From NCBI GenBank assembly GCA_032719365.1, contig CM064864.1, positions 1,044,317-1,108,316 of the forward strand: a stretch of DNA of 64,000 nt. The letters run 5' to 3'. Position numbers and translations under genes: made by a program. A model generated the notes under the pieces. It searched no databases, had not been told where the DNA came from, and was given only the letters and a program-made list of their open reading frames with translations. Positions 1 to 12,284 of the stretch are shown piece by piece; the first letter of the stretch is position 1; every line of letters starts with the position of its first letter. Source of the DNA: Prinsepia uniflora (taxonomy: Eukaryota; Streptophyta; Magnoliopsida; Rosales; Rosaceae).

Positions 1-27
1 AAAAGTGAAATAAATTAGTATATAATC

Positions 28-773
28 TGTTGATAGCCGACATCAAGCGAGTTAAATCTAAGACAGAACCTAGTCAGAAACCACTAAAGGACAAACCCTA
101 GGGTCCACAAGGCCCATGAAGGATAAAGTCTCAGCCAGCCCAAAACGAAATAAACCATTTCAGGGCCCAAGCCCCAAAGAAAGCCAAAAACCTAGACACC
201 GGGCATGTGAGTTGTAATCCTTCCACCACAAGTTATATTAGGTGGCATGTGAGTTCCAAGGTGATTGGAATCTTAATTTGCTCCATTGAATTGGTGACAA
301 GTGTCTTCACTTTCTAGCTGTATTTGTAAAGGTGTCAGGGTCTGTCTAGGTGGCCTAGGCGAAGCGCTACCCTCGCTGATGAGGAGCGGTAGCTTCAGGT
401 GAAGCACTATCTCCGCTAGTGAGGGGCGATACCTTCGGTGAAGCTCTGCCTCGATTGATGAAGCTCAGTACCTTTAGAAGAAGCACTACCTCAATTGGTG
501 AGGAGTGCTACCTTCAGGTGAAGTGCTGCCTCAGTTGATGAAGCGTGGTACCCGTAGACAAAGCGCTACCTCAACTGGTGAGGAGTACTACCGATGCCCG
601 GTGTCTAGGTTTTTGGCTTTCTTTGGGGCTTAGGCCCTGAAGTGGGTTATCTGGTTTTGGATCGATTGAGATTTTATCCTTTATGGGCCTTTTGGGCCCT
701 AGATTTGTCCTTTGGTGCTCTATGACTAAGTTCTGTCTGTTAGATTCGGCTCGCCTGATATCGACTATCAACA
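28..773. mobile_element. Foldback element with about 180-bp terminal inverted repeats
   Basis: The segment at 28-206 reappears as an imperfect reverse complement at 594-773. Shared landmarks are the outer ends TGTTGATAG / CTATCAACA and the inner ends ..GGGCAT / ATGCCC... Between the arms lies about 385 bp including a 40-bp tandem array. There is no transposase ORF, so this is a non-autonomous foldback or MULE-like element; two LTR fragments in opposite orientation is the alternative. Flanks TAATC and TATTT are not a convincing target-site duplication. Confidence 0.75.
361..593. repeat. 40-bp tandem array inside the foldback element
   Basis: About six degenerate units, each starting GAAGC(G/A/T)CT(A/G)CC, begin near 361, 401, 440, 480, 520 and 560, giving a period of 39-40 bp. 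Alternate units look more alike than neighbours, which suggests growth as an 80-bp dimer. The array runs up to the inner edge of the right inverted repeat. Confidence 0.8.
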
Positions 774-837
774 TATTTAAAAGGTTGTTTACTAAACGAA
801 AACTATCTAGGACGCATTCTCTACAGTTAGCTATGTT

Positions 838-935
838 GTTTAAATAATTAGCTGGGATTTAATTGGTTAGGTTGAGTAATTAATTGGGATTTTATTGGTT
901 AGGTTGAATAAATAATTGGGATTTATTGGTTAGCT
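838..935. repeat. Short tandem repeat abutting the truncated CslG exon
   Basis: Three units of about 30-33 bp containing AATTGGGATTT(T)ATTGGTTAG stand in direct orientation. They begin exactly where similarity to the CslG exon stops, so they mark the breakpoint or a later insertion. Confidence 0.7.
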
Positions 936-2763
936 AGGTACCTTCCTTAATGGAGTTTGCACACAAAGACGACCTCTTGATGTAGTAGCCAGTCCCCCCC
1001 AAACATGGCCCTCCAAGACCGTCAAAACCTTGCCATAGAACCTAAATGTAGTCAACATAATCAACTATAGCCAGTCAAAAAACACATGGGTAATAATTTT
1101 CAAACTTACAGTTCTATATTAATTAAAACATTATACAAGATAAAATTTTATCTTTACCTTAAAGGTTGATCTCAACTCGCTGTCATAAATATCATATTTA
1201 CTTATGTTGTGAAACTTTTGAGGGAATTGAACAAAGGCTAGGGAGGGTGATATGTTGGGGTCAAGGTGGAAACACATTGCTTGACGAGCTGAGCTTGGAT
1301 CGTTGCAATGCATGTCGCAGTCTAGACCTAATACGTACGGAGAATTACTTATCACACCTGACACCCTTAGCTGCAAATAAAAAACAAGATTCGACACGTT
1401 ATACAATATCAAGACGGTAAGTAACCATTACGAAGAAAGAAAGAGAGAGGTAAAGGGATTTACAAGAACATTGAGAGCTCCGGCCTTGAAATGGTGGGGA
1501 CGACAAGGTCTTTTCTCACGAGAAACGTAAACAAGGAGAGGCATACTCTTGGCTTCATTTGTATCTTCACCGGACGTTTCTTGTATCACCTGCCAAATTT
1601 ACACGTTTTGTATATTTGGATTCATGCCATATTTGTCAATGGTCCAAACTACAGAGAATTGAATAGATGTTTGATTCGTAGAAATGATTTCATGCAATAA
1701 TCAATTACCTCGATGAACGCTGGGTGATCTCCACCCGTAGTCCTTCCAGTCTCCACGACCCTTGCATATTCACTTAATCTTTTCTTAAACACCTCAAATT
1801 TCTCCTGCATCCAACACCAGTATCATTTGGTCTACATACCGGAACTGATAACATTCAAGATTATGCAGGATTACACAAAAGATTCTGGTTTGGCTCTCTC
1901 TTTAGCTCTACGTCTCTTATCCATAGGAGGTCTTCTTCCACTAGCAGGTTTTTGAAAAAACTTCATTTATTGCGAAATTAAGAAGATCCCCTTTAAGATC
2001 AAACAGTTCCATCGAGCATGACTGTATCGTGATAGCGTCCAATATGACTAGTTATTATAATAATGAAAGATGATATGCATGTTGTGTTAATTAATTTCAT
2101 GATTTCTAATCTCATCTACACAAACAAAAACAGAAATGAATTAAAAACCTTAATGTCTTCTCTATCTTGTATGAACTCATCACTACCATCCCCGTCATTA
2201 TCTTGAAGCTCTTCTGCAGAGAGATAAGCCTCCGGAGCCCTACACTTGATCTTATACCTCCTACAAAAAGGAAGCCACCACCTTGCAAACCTCCAAGCCT
2301 CTCTCATGCCATTCAGAGTCACGTCAGCACCACCGTCGTCGGACAGATACACGTGAAGCTTCTCCGGTGGGTAGTCCATTGCCATTGCGGATAACACGGT
2401 GTTCATCACCCCCACAGTTGGCTCTTTCTCCGGATCCGCCGTGCAAACAAAAACGTCAATGGCCGGAAGCTTGTCATCCTCGGGGAGTCTCTCTGGGAAC
2501 ATGGTTCGAGTCACCGGTCTCCACCGGAACGACTGGCTGAGCAGCCAATGGAAGGAGAGGAGGATTTCTGAGGCAAAAACAAGAAGCCATGGAAAAGTAG
2601 TTGTTGTTGTGGGTTTGGTTTTGGTGTGTTGGAAGAAGAAAGAGGTCCTGTAAGAAAGCAAAAAGGCTAAAGCTATTGAGTGGATGAAGATATGTGCCCG
2701 ATTGATGAAGGCTGTAAGCTTGTGGACATGGCAGAGATGGAGGGGGAGCTTAGAATTCTCCAT
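934..2763 (-). pseudogene. Truncated cellulose synthase-like protein G (glycosyltransferase family 2)
   Basis: Five exons join in phase: 2149-2763, 1709-1804, 1464-1589, 1158-1370 and 934-1041, reading about 385 residues. The N-terminus has two membrane segments (about residues 25-45 and 57-78). Exon 1 carries the first-Asp region LSDDGG; exon 4 carries the DCDMHC (DxD-like) metal-binding motif followed by the very typical SARQAMCFHLD block. The fifth exon ends at TAG soon after GTGYYIKRSSL. Family members are about 720-750 residues and continue with the TED catalytic Asp, QxxRW and six more membrane spans, none of which are seen. A GT directly after SIKEG could be a splice donor, so later exons might lie left of the window beyond the foldback element. 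If the gene really stops here, it encodes an inactive half-enzyme. Intact CslG enzymes sit in ER or Golgi membranes; one clade glucuronidates triterpenoids. Confidence 0.72.
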
Positions 2764-5082
<2,319 letters not shown>

Positions 5083-5349
5083 TATATATGCCCTTCACCT
5101 AATTCATCTAACAAACATTTTGTATACACAAATTGTTTCTCAAACATCATCAATCATTCAATTGTGTCTGCTTCTCCATCTTCCTCCTCCTTAATATTGG
5201 TCGGTTCTTCCACTTTCCAACACCTTCTGTGTTTCCTGAGTTTAACGTTTGTGTTGCAGTTACAACCGGTCTTCAGGTACTTTTCATGAGTTTTAATATT
5301 TGCAGCGTTATTATTTCTGTGATTAGGCTTCTTGCCGGGCGGTTTTAAT

Positions 5350-5632
5350 GGCTATTTCATTACCAATTTTCAGTTTTTATTGCTTATGCTTAATTAAGAA
5401 ATGTAGAATAGAAGATATAGAAGGGTGCCAAAAAACAAAAACAAAAAAATCAAAAACTGCCGAGCCTGCAAAAAATAGCTTAACTTTTTTTTTTATTGTT
5501 TTAGTTTTCGATTTATATATATATATATACCATAAATAAAAGTTAAGCTATTTTTTGTAAGTTTGGCAGTTATTTATTTATTTTTCTTAATTAAGTATAA
5601 ATAGTGAAAATTGAAAATTGGTAAGGAAATAG
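5350..5632. mobile_element. Foldback MITE in the leader intron of UXE
   Basis: The left arm (about 5350-5490) and right arm (about 5536-5632) are inverted copies. Both outer ends read CTATTTC(A/C)TTACCAATTTTCA in opposite orientation, and both inner ends read AAAAAATAGCTTAACTTT. A T-rich and (AT)n centre forms the loop. There is no coding capacity. This is a typical small non-autonomous DNA element inside a plant intron. Confidence 0.8.
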
Positions 5633-5724
5633 TTACTAATATATATCTCTTAGCACCCGCTAATGTAAGTGTTAATTAATTTTTTTATTTTTGTTAAAAA
5701 AATTAATAAAGGAAAAATAATGTT

Positions 5725-6125
5725 AAATTTTAATTTTTTAAATAAAAATAATAGGAGTAGCCTACTATTTTTTTTACCCCTACTTCGTCTATTAACCTTT
5801 ATTAATTTTCTTTAATTTAAAATTTTGATATTTAATTTTGTTATTATAATCTTAACTATTAAATAATTTATAGGGTTATCTTGTCAGAATTTGTTGGTGA
5901 AACTTTTTTAGCCTCTTGGTTTTATAATAATTTTTAATTTTAAATAAAAATAAGAGGAATAACTACTTTAACCCACTATTTTTACCCCATTCCCTCCAAT
6001 TACCTTTATTATTTTTCTTTAATTTATAAATTTGATATTTAATTTTATTATTATATCTTTAAATATTAAATAATTTAAAAGGTATTTTTATCAAAAAAAA
6101 ATTATGAAACCTTCTGCTTGACTTT
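5725..6125. repeat. Two tandem copies of about 200 bp
   Basis: The blocks at about 5725-5925 and 5930-6125 align along their length; shared stretches include TTTGATATTTAATTTT and ATTAAATAATTTA. A further 24-bp direct repeat (AATTGAAGATATAGATATAAAC) follows at 6132-6176. All lie in the UXE leader intron. Confidence 0.7.
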
Positions 6126-6556
6126 ATAATAATTGAAGATATAGATATAAACAATTGAAGATATAGATATAAACCAGGAATCGAAAATGAAATATTTATT
6201 AAAGGGACCCTCAATTTCATTAAAACCCATTTTTTCTTGTGTCTATTGCTTTCCTTTTTGGGTAATAAATCTATTTGTTTCCTACTTATTTCTTCTTCTT
6301 TGGGTTGGATTTGGCATTTGGAGTAGTCTAAAATTTTGAGCTCTAAATATCTCTCTCCAAGTCCAAAACGATATCTACAATCATTATTGAAGTCGGCAAA
6401 GTTATAATAGCCATTGGATTGCCTAACATAAGCATGGGGCAAATCAAGCATCCAGTTTTGGACTTTTCACATTAGACATCAATTTTTTGTCCTTCCAACT
6501 TGCTAAAACCACTTTCCTTCACCACAATCTTTTGAGTTTTCTCAGTTGTTGCAGGA

Positions 6557-8591
6557 ATGGACATGGCAGATGCTAAAAGAAGGACCAAATTTTCGTTTTC
6601 CGGCAAAGTTTTCGCAGCTGCTGCCCTGCTAACTCTCTGCATTGTCATGATCAGGCAGTCTCTTAGCTCTACCACTCCCAACATGGTTAGTTTCTGATTC
6701 ATACTTCCTTTTTTTTTTTTTTTACCTTTGATGGTTTTTTTTTTTTCCAATCTCCTTGATGTACGTGCAGTTTTCTTACCATGAAGCTGGAGCTACACAT
6801 GTTTTGGTCACAGGAGGTGCTGGCTTCATAGGCTCTCATGCTGCTCTTAGGCTTCTGAAGGATTCTTACCGTGTAACCATAGTGGTAATTCTCTCGTTCA
6901 CCGGATATGGACCGAGCTGTCTCCCCACGTTCTGAATCCGGCTTACATTGGTTGGCTTGCTGTTAAAAAAGCTTTTGCTACTGTTCAATATAAAGGTTCA
7001 AGGTTCTAAAACTTCTCTTATTACCTTTGGCCTCTTTCCACAGGACAATCTCTCTAGAGGAAACATTGGTGCGGTTAGGGTTCTTCAAAGGCTATTTCCA
7101 GAACCCGGGAGGCTTCAATTCATTTACGCAGACCTAGGAGATGCGAAAGCTGTATCCTAATTACTTTTGTTTTGTCAAAAACCGTCGTTGGTTGTTTGCT
7201 ACCTGTATCTTGTTCTTGCTTAAACTGCAAGTATCACTGGTCTTTTGTTTCCTTCTTTGTCCTTGGACATTCCTTGATTCTTGTCCAAGGTCAATAAAAT
7301 CTTTTCGGAGAATGCGTTTGATGCTGTGATGCATTTTGCAGCTGTTGCTTATGTTGGTGAAAGTACACTTGAGCCTCTTAGGTACATTGATCATCATCAG
7401 CTTCGATTTCGGTTTCAACAAATGTTTTACTCTTGCACTGTAACTTCTAGTGACAGATGATCAAATTTTCTGCAGATATTATCACAATATCACATCAAAT
7501 ACTATGCTGGTTTTGGAGGCAATGGCAGCAAACAACGTGAAGACACTGATCTATTCTAGTACTTGTGCCACATATGGCGAACCAAAGCAGATGCCGATCA
7601 CAGAAGAAACGAAACAAGTGAGTCAGATTTCATAAAAGAGTCGATATTTACTTATCTGGAAAGTTTAAACATTGTATCAATACATCACACGGACAAAATG
7701 TATGAATTAGGTCCCAATCAATCCATATGGAAAGGCAAAGAAGATGGCAGAAGATATCATACTGGATTTCTCTAAAAACTCGAACATGGCAGTCATGATC
7801 TTACGGTAGGTGGTGCTAGGCAGCTTCCCGGATTGTATGTTTTGGATAGCTGGATTTGTGCAACTGAAGCTAACAACATATGGATATTCAGATATTTCAA
7901 TGTGATAGGATCAGACCCTGAGGGAAGACTAGGAGAGGCTCCTCGGCCTGAGCTACGTGAGCAGGGCCGGATATCTGGTGCCTGTTTTGATGCAGCTCGA
8001 GGCATAATTCCTGGATTGAAGGTACTTCTTCCTTCCCTCCGTTCCCGTCCCTTTTTTTCAGATACACTTGACAAGAACAAAATCAATATGAGAAACTGAA
8101 CTGTTCTGTTAATGTTGTTGATGCTAGGTCCGAGGAACAGACTATGAGACAGCTGATGGAACATGTGTGAGGGACTATATTGATGTCACTGACCTGGTTG
8201 ATGCTCATGTCAAAGCTCTTGCCCAAGCTCAACCTAAGAAAGTTGGGATCTACAATGTGGGCACTGGAAAAGGTTCCGAAATCTGTCATTTCCTTAAATT
8301 TTGCTTTCCCTCCCTAGTCCTGCTTCTGATGAAACTTTTCGGGTCAATTTGATAACAGGTAGTTCAGTGAAGGAGTTTGTGGAGGCATGTAAGCAGGCGA
8401 CAGGGGTGGACATACATGTTGAATACCTCAGCCGAAGGCCCGGGGATTATGCTAGAGTTTATAGCGATCCTTCAAAGATAAGGCAGGAGTTAAATTGGAA
8501 AGCCCGGTACACGCTTCAAGACAGCCTACAGATTGCATGGAGGTGGCAAAAATCACATCTGAATGGCTATGGTCCTGCTGCAATGAGCTGA
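6557..8591 (+). CDS. UDP-arabinose 4-epimerase (UDP-xylose 4-epimerase, MUR4/UXE type)
   Basis: Interconverts UDP-xylose and UDP-arabinopyranose in the Golgi lumen, supplying arabinose for pectin, xylan and arabinogalactan proteins. Nine exons keep phase throughout: 6557-6685, 6771-6884, 7044-7151, 7290-7381, 7476-7617, 7711-7805, 7892-8021, 8128-8272, 8359-8591, giving 395 residues. Residues 18-33 are a single membrane segment (type II Golgi topology). The NAD-binding GGAGFIG is at 58-64, the YSSTCATYG block at 174-182, and the catalytic YxxxK at Y201/K205 (NPYGKAKK). The [14 protein letters not shown] and GTGKGSSVKEF blocks are typical of plant UXEs. Arabidopsis MUR4 is 419 residues; the first 20 or so cytosolic residues are missing here because I find no upstream coding exon, so translation probably starts at this ATG, 2 bp after a splice acceptor. 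The 3' end converges with the PPR gene. Confidence 0.93.
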
Positions 8592-8934
8592 AGAGATTGC
8601 ATAGAGATATATCCCAATTAAGCTGAAGAAGCATTTCTTGTAATTTGTTCAAACCGAGAAAATAAAAGGATCAGATAACTGATTTGAACAGAGGAAGCAT
8701 CAATAAATGTATAAATAGCCAGTTTTGAATGTATGTACACAACTATATAAGTGCTAAAGCTCCTAGCCAAGGCAGCAAAAATCACCTGAAATTGTCTAAT
8801 TCGTTTCATATTATCTCCTTGGCAATATATGAAGCTCATAGCCAATGCCGGTGTCGTATATTTACCATTTACCAATCTCCAAAATGCTTAGTTTGACAAG
8901 AGCATAAGAATACTGCTTATCATTTCAGGGTTCT
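8592..8934. other. Short convergent 3' region between UXE and PPR genes
   Basis: These 343 bp separate two facing stop codons and must hold both 3' UTRs. AAATAAAA at about 8657-8664 is a plausible poly(A) signal for the epimerase. No further gene is seen. Confidence 0.6.
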
Positions 8935-11166
8935 TCAATCATAAGGTGTCAAGAAGTAGCTAGTGGTTGTGCTTGTGTTTCTCATCTCTGTGGTTAAACT
9001 GTTCAATACGCTGCAAAGCTCCGGTGTTCTAGGCTGAATTGGATCATTAAAGAGAAAAGCATGTACCTGATTTCGGATTTCAATCCAACTGCAGCCTGGA
9101 TGCTTATCCATGCTACTTTCTTTCATCAACACCCTCACTCTTTCAACCTCATCCCATCTGCCTGCCTCAGCACGCATGTTCGATAAGGGCACATAATTCG
9201 AAGCTTTATCAGGTTCAAGTTCTAAAAGCTTCTCAGTAGCGTATGTTCCAAATTGTAGATTCCGGTGTATCCTGGAAGCTCCAAGCAATGAACCCCAGAT
9301 TCTGGCAGTTGGCTTGATGTTCATATTCCTTGCCATTTCAAAGGCTTCCTCTAGCCTCCCGGCACGACCAAGCAGATCAACCATGCAAGCATAGTGTTCA
9401 GCCAGAGGCTCAGTACGGTAAACTTCAGTCATGCACTTGAAAATATCTAAACCCAACTCAACCAGCCCACTGTGACTGCAAGCAGATAACAACCCCACGA
9501 ATGTCACCTGATCTGGGTTCACCCCTTCTATTAGCATCTCTCTGAACAGCTCTACTGCCTCTTCACCATCTCCATTTAAAGCATACCCAGATATCAGAGA
9601 ATTCCAAGAAACAATATCTCCATGATTGGCATCTTCAAACACAAGATTAGCATTCGAAATTCTTCCACATTTAGCATACATGGTAATGAGGGCATTGCTG
9701 ACAAACAAGTCATTCACATAACCACCCTTCATAACCAAATGATGAAGTTGCTTTCCAAGTTGTAAAGCTGCAATATTGGCGCATGCACTTAGACCACAAG
9801 CAAAAGTTGACTCATCGGGCCTCTTTCCTTGCCGTCCCATCATCACAATACTCTTCAGTGCATCCAGATACAACCCATTTTGCACGAAACCTGTAATCAG
9901 AGAATTCCATGAAACTATGGATCTCTCACCCATCTCCTCAAAGATTTCAAGTGCTTTATCCATCTGCCCTACCTGAGCATAACCAGTAATCATGGTATTC
10001 CAAGAAACAATGTCCTTGTTAATCATTTTCCTGAAAAGAGATAGTGCTTCAACCATTTTTCCACACTGAGCATAACCTGCAATCATTGTGTTCCAGCAAA
10101 CAGCATCACAAATGGCAATCGGATTGAAGAGATGACTTGCTTCCTCCATCCTTCCATTTTGCACATATCCAGATATCATTGCTGTTTGTGCTCCAATGTT
10201 CTTGTATGGCATCTGGTTAAGCAGTTGTCTTGCTTCATCAAGTTTACCAACACGGACATACCCGTTGATCATTGTAGTCCATGACACAGAATCCATCTCA
10301 GGCATTTCCTTGAATGTTTTAATAGCTTTGTCAATTTGGTGGTCTCGAACATAAGCTGCAAGCATTGCATTCCAAGAAACCACATTTCTATTTGGCATCT
10401 GCTCAAAGATCTCCTCTGCCTTTGAAATATTCCCAGTTTGTGCAAACCCGCATAACATGGTGACCCATGAAACCACATTTGGGTGTGGTACCTTCTTAAA
10501 GAACTGCCAAGCAGAATCCAAATCCCCAACCTCAGCAAATCCATTCAACATCAAGTTCCACGAAACCACATTCCTCTCTGGCATCTCCTCAAAGAACTTT
10601 GCTCCCAGACGCATCTCCCCATTCTTTGTATACCCTGCAAGCATTGAGTTCCAAGAAACTAAGTTTTTCACCGGCATTTCATCAAATAACCTCTTAGCAT
10701 CATCAAACTGTCCTTTCTTTGCATACCCTGCAATCATGGCATTCCAACAAACCGTGTCTCGCTGATCAGGAAGCAAATTGAACAGCTCTCTTGCCTTTTC
10801 AAGCTTGCCATTACGAGTATAACAAGTTATCATTAAAGTCCATGAGTAAAGGTCTCTTTCTGGCATGCCAATAAAAAGCCTATAAGCATCCTCAACCTTG
10901 TCATTGTGCAGATACCCCGAAATCAAAGTGTTCCAAGAAACCAAATTTCTTTGAGGCATTTGTTCAAACAGTTGGCGTGCATTACCAAGTCTACCATTCT
11001 TAGCATACGCAGATATCATAGAATTGTACGTTACAGTGTTCCTCTGAGTCATTTGTGAGAAAACTTCGACAGCTTCATCGATCCGCCCCGACTTCCCCAA
11101 CTGGGTAATCTTCAGATTTTGGTTAAAGACTCGGCTTCCCTTTTCACCCATTGATCTCAGCCTCAT
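8935..11166 (-). CDS. Pentatricopeptide repeat protein, PLS class, E subgroup
   Basis: Intronless, 743 residues. Such proteins bind single-stranded RNA in mitochondria or plastids, one base per repeat, for editing, splicing or stability. The first roughly 430 residues are an almost unbroken run of about 13 repeats of close to 31 residues, each with a (V/S)SWN(T/S)MI(A/S)GY core and an LFEQMP-like end (S-type). A P-L-type section follows (STFACGLSACANIAAL; then SNALITMYAKCG), then further repeats (VGLLSACSHSGLVELG; CMVDLLGRAGRLEEA) and an E motif ending HPGCSWIEIRNQVHAF. No DYW deaminase domain follows, so if it takes part in C-to-U editing it would need a partner enzyme in trans. The N-terminal MRLRSMGEKGSR is basic but short for a transit peptide. 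It resembles the At4g02750 family in repeat style; I cannot assign an orthologue or RNA target. Confidence 0.9.
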   Translation of the reverse strand: MRLRSMGEKGSRVFNQNLKITQLGKSGRIDEAVEVFSQMTQRNTVTYNSMISAYAKNGRLGNARQLFEQMPQRNLVSWNTLISGYLHNDKVEDAYRLFIGMPERDLYSWTLMITCYTRNGKLEKARELFNLLPDQRDTVCWNAMIAGYAKKGQFDDAKRLFDEMPVKNLVSWNSMLAGYTKNGEMRLGAKFFEEMPERNVVSWNLMLNGFAEVGDLDSAWQFFKKVPHPNVVSWVTMLCGFAQTGNISKAEEIFEQMPNRNVVSWNAMLAAYVRDHQIDKAIKTFKEMPEMDSVSWTTMINGYVRVGKLDEARQLLNQMPYKNIGAQTAMISGYVQNGRMEEASHLFNPIAICDAVCWNTMIAGYAQCGKMVEALSLFRKMINKDIVSWNTMITGYAQVGQMDKALEIFEEMGERSIVSWNSLITGFVQNGLYLDALKSIVMMGRQGKRPDESTFACGLSACANIAALQLGKQLHHLVMKGGYVNDLFVSNALITMYAKCGRISNANLVFEDANHGDIVSWNSLISGYALNGDGEEAVELFREMLIEGVNPDQVTFVGLLSACSHSGLVELGLDIFKCMTEVYRTEPLAEHYACMVDLLGRAGRLEEAFEMARNMNIKPTARIWGSLLGASRIHRNLQFGTYATEKLLELEPDKASNYVPLSNMRAEAGRWDEVERVRVLMKESSMDKHPGCSWIEIRNQVHAFLFNDPIQPRTPELCSVLNSLTTEMRNTSTTTSYFLTPYD

Positions 11167-12284
11167 TTTGGTTTTGCAAATGAGTAAAGGTGGCAGCTTT
11201 TTAAGTGTGTGTGATATCCAGCTGAACCCTTCAGGTTGTTAAACGAAGAAGATAACTCTTCCCTATGCCCCACTAACGTCTCCAAACTGTGTAACGTTGC
11301 CGTTAACCCAGATAACTCTTTCCGACGCCCCACCAAGTTCACCCGCGTCCCAACGTCTCTAAACTACCTTACGATGCCGTTAACCATATAAAATGAGGAG
11401 AGATAAATAGACAGTTAACTAATCAAAAGTGAAAACTAAAAGCTAGATCGGATAGTGATCATCAACCTAAACAAATATGGAATGTCAGGGGAAAAAAACA
11501 AATACGGAATGACGGTCAAAAGCATACCTAAGCTTTTCTCATAGTATATACATAAAATGAACTAACGAGATTATAAAAATACACGATCACACCAAGATAT
11601 AACAATATACGTGATTTACTTAAATTGAATTATACTCAGAATAGATAAAGCTATGAGTCATTGAAAGATAATAATGGCGCTAAAAGGGAAAGAGCTTGTC
11701 TCTAGAGAGAGTTTTGACTTGAATGCGCGAGAAAGTTTCGTATTTATAGGCCATGTTCAGGTTTAAATCATGGACTGTAATGGCGATCTTTAGCCGTAAG
11801 CCTCGTCGATGAACTAAGCTTAATGTAATCTTCTGAGTCTTCCATAGGGGCTCGTTGCATAGTTAGATATAGTGTTAGAACATACACAAACCACATACCA
11901 CTCAATAGGCAAGGAAAACATACTTAAAAATGATAGTCTTCCTCAACAGCAAAAATCCCTATGATATCGTCTGGTGAGCATTAATATAACAATGATCAAA
12001 ACTTCGGTAATGAGGCAACAGGGTAAGCCCATCAGTGCCTCTAGCTATTGTGGGTATATATGATAGCATAAATAATAAGAGACAAGTCCTCGAGCAAACT
12101 ATTCTTTGGACTGCCAGAGACACAACGACACGAAAATGGGCTCAACTCAACTCAACTCTACTCTTTTCTACCGTCTGAACAATGCAGGCGCGTTACAAGC
12201 TCAAGCTTCTTCTGTGTCGATGCCAATCCACAATGAAGGGGGATGCAGATGACGACTGCTAATTGACATGTCAGTTAAGTTAGA
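11167..12284. other. Intergenic: PPR promoter and HSP70-17 3' region
   Basis: The part at 11220-11370 is a moderately GC-rich upstream region of the PPR gene with an internal near-duplicate (GATAACTCTT(C/T)CC.. at about 11250 and 11308). The part at 11400-12100 is AT-rich without coding signal. The part at 12180-12284 is probably the 3' UTR of the chaperone gene. Confidence 0.5.

Larger units (their letters stand above)
5083..6556 (+). promoter_or_regulatory. Promoter, 5' leader exon and leader intron of the UXE gene
   Basis: A TATA-like TTTATATATG at about 5081-5090 precedes a pyrimidine-rich leader. A good donor (TTCAG|GTAC, exon end 5276) and acceptor (GTTGCAG|GAATGG, exon start about 6556, just before the ATG) define a leader intron of about 1.28 kb. 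That intron contains a MITE and a tandem duplication. Inferred from splice motifs only. Confidence 0.5.
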
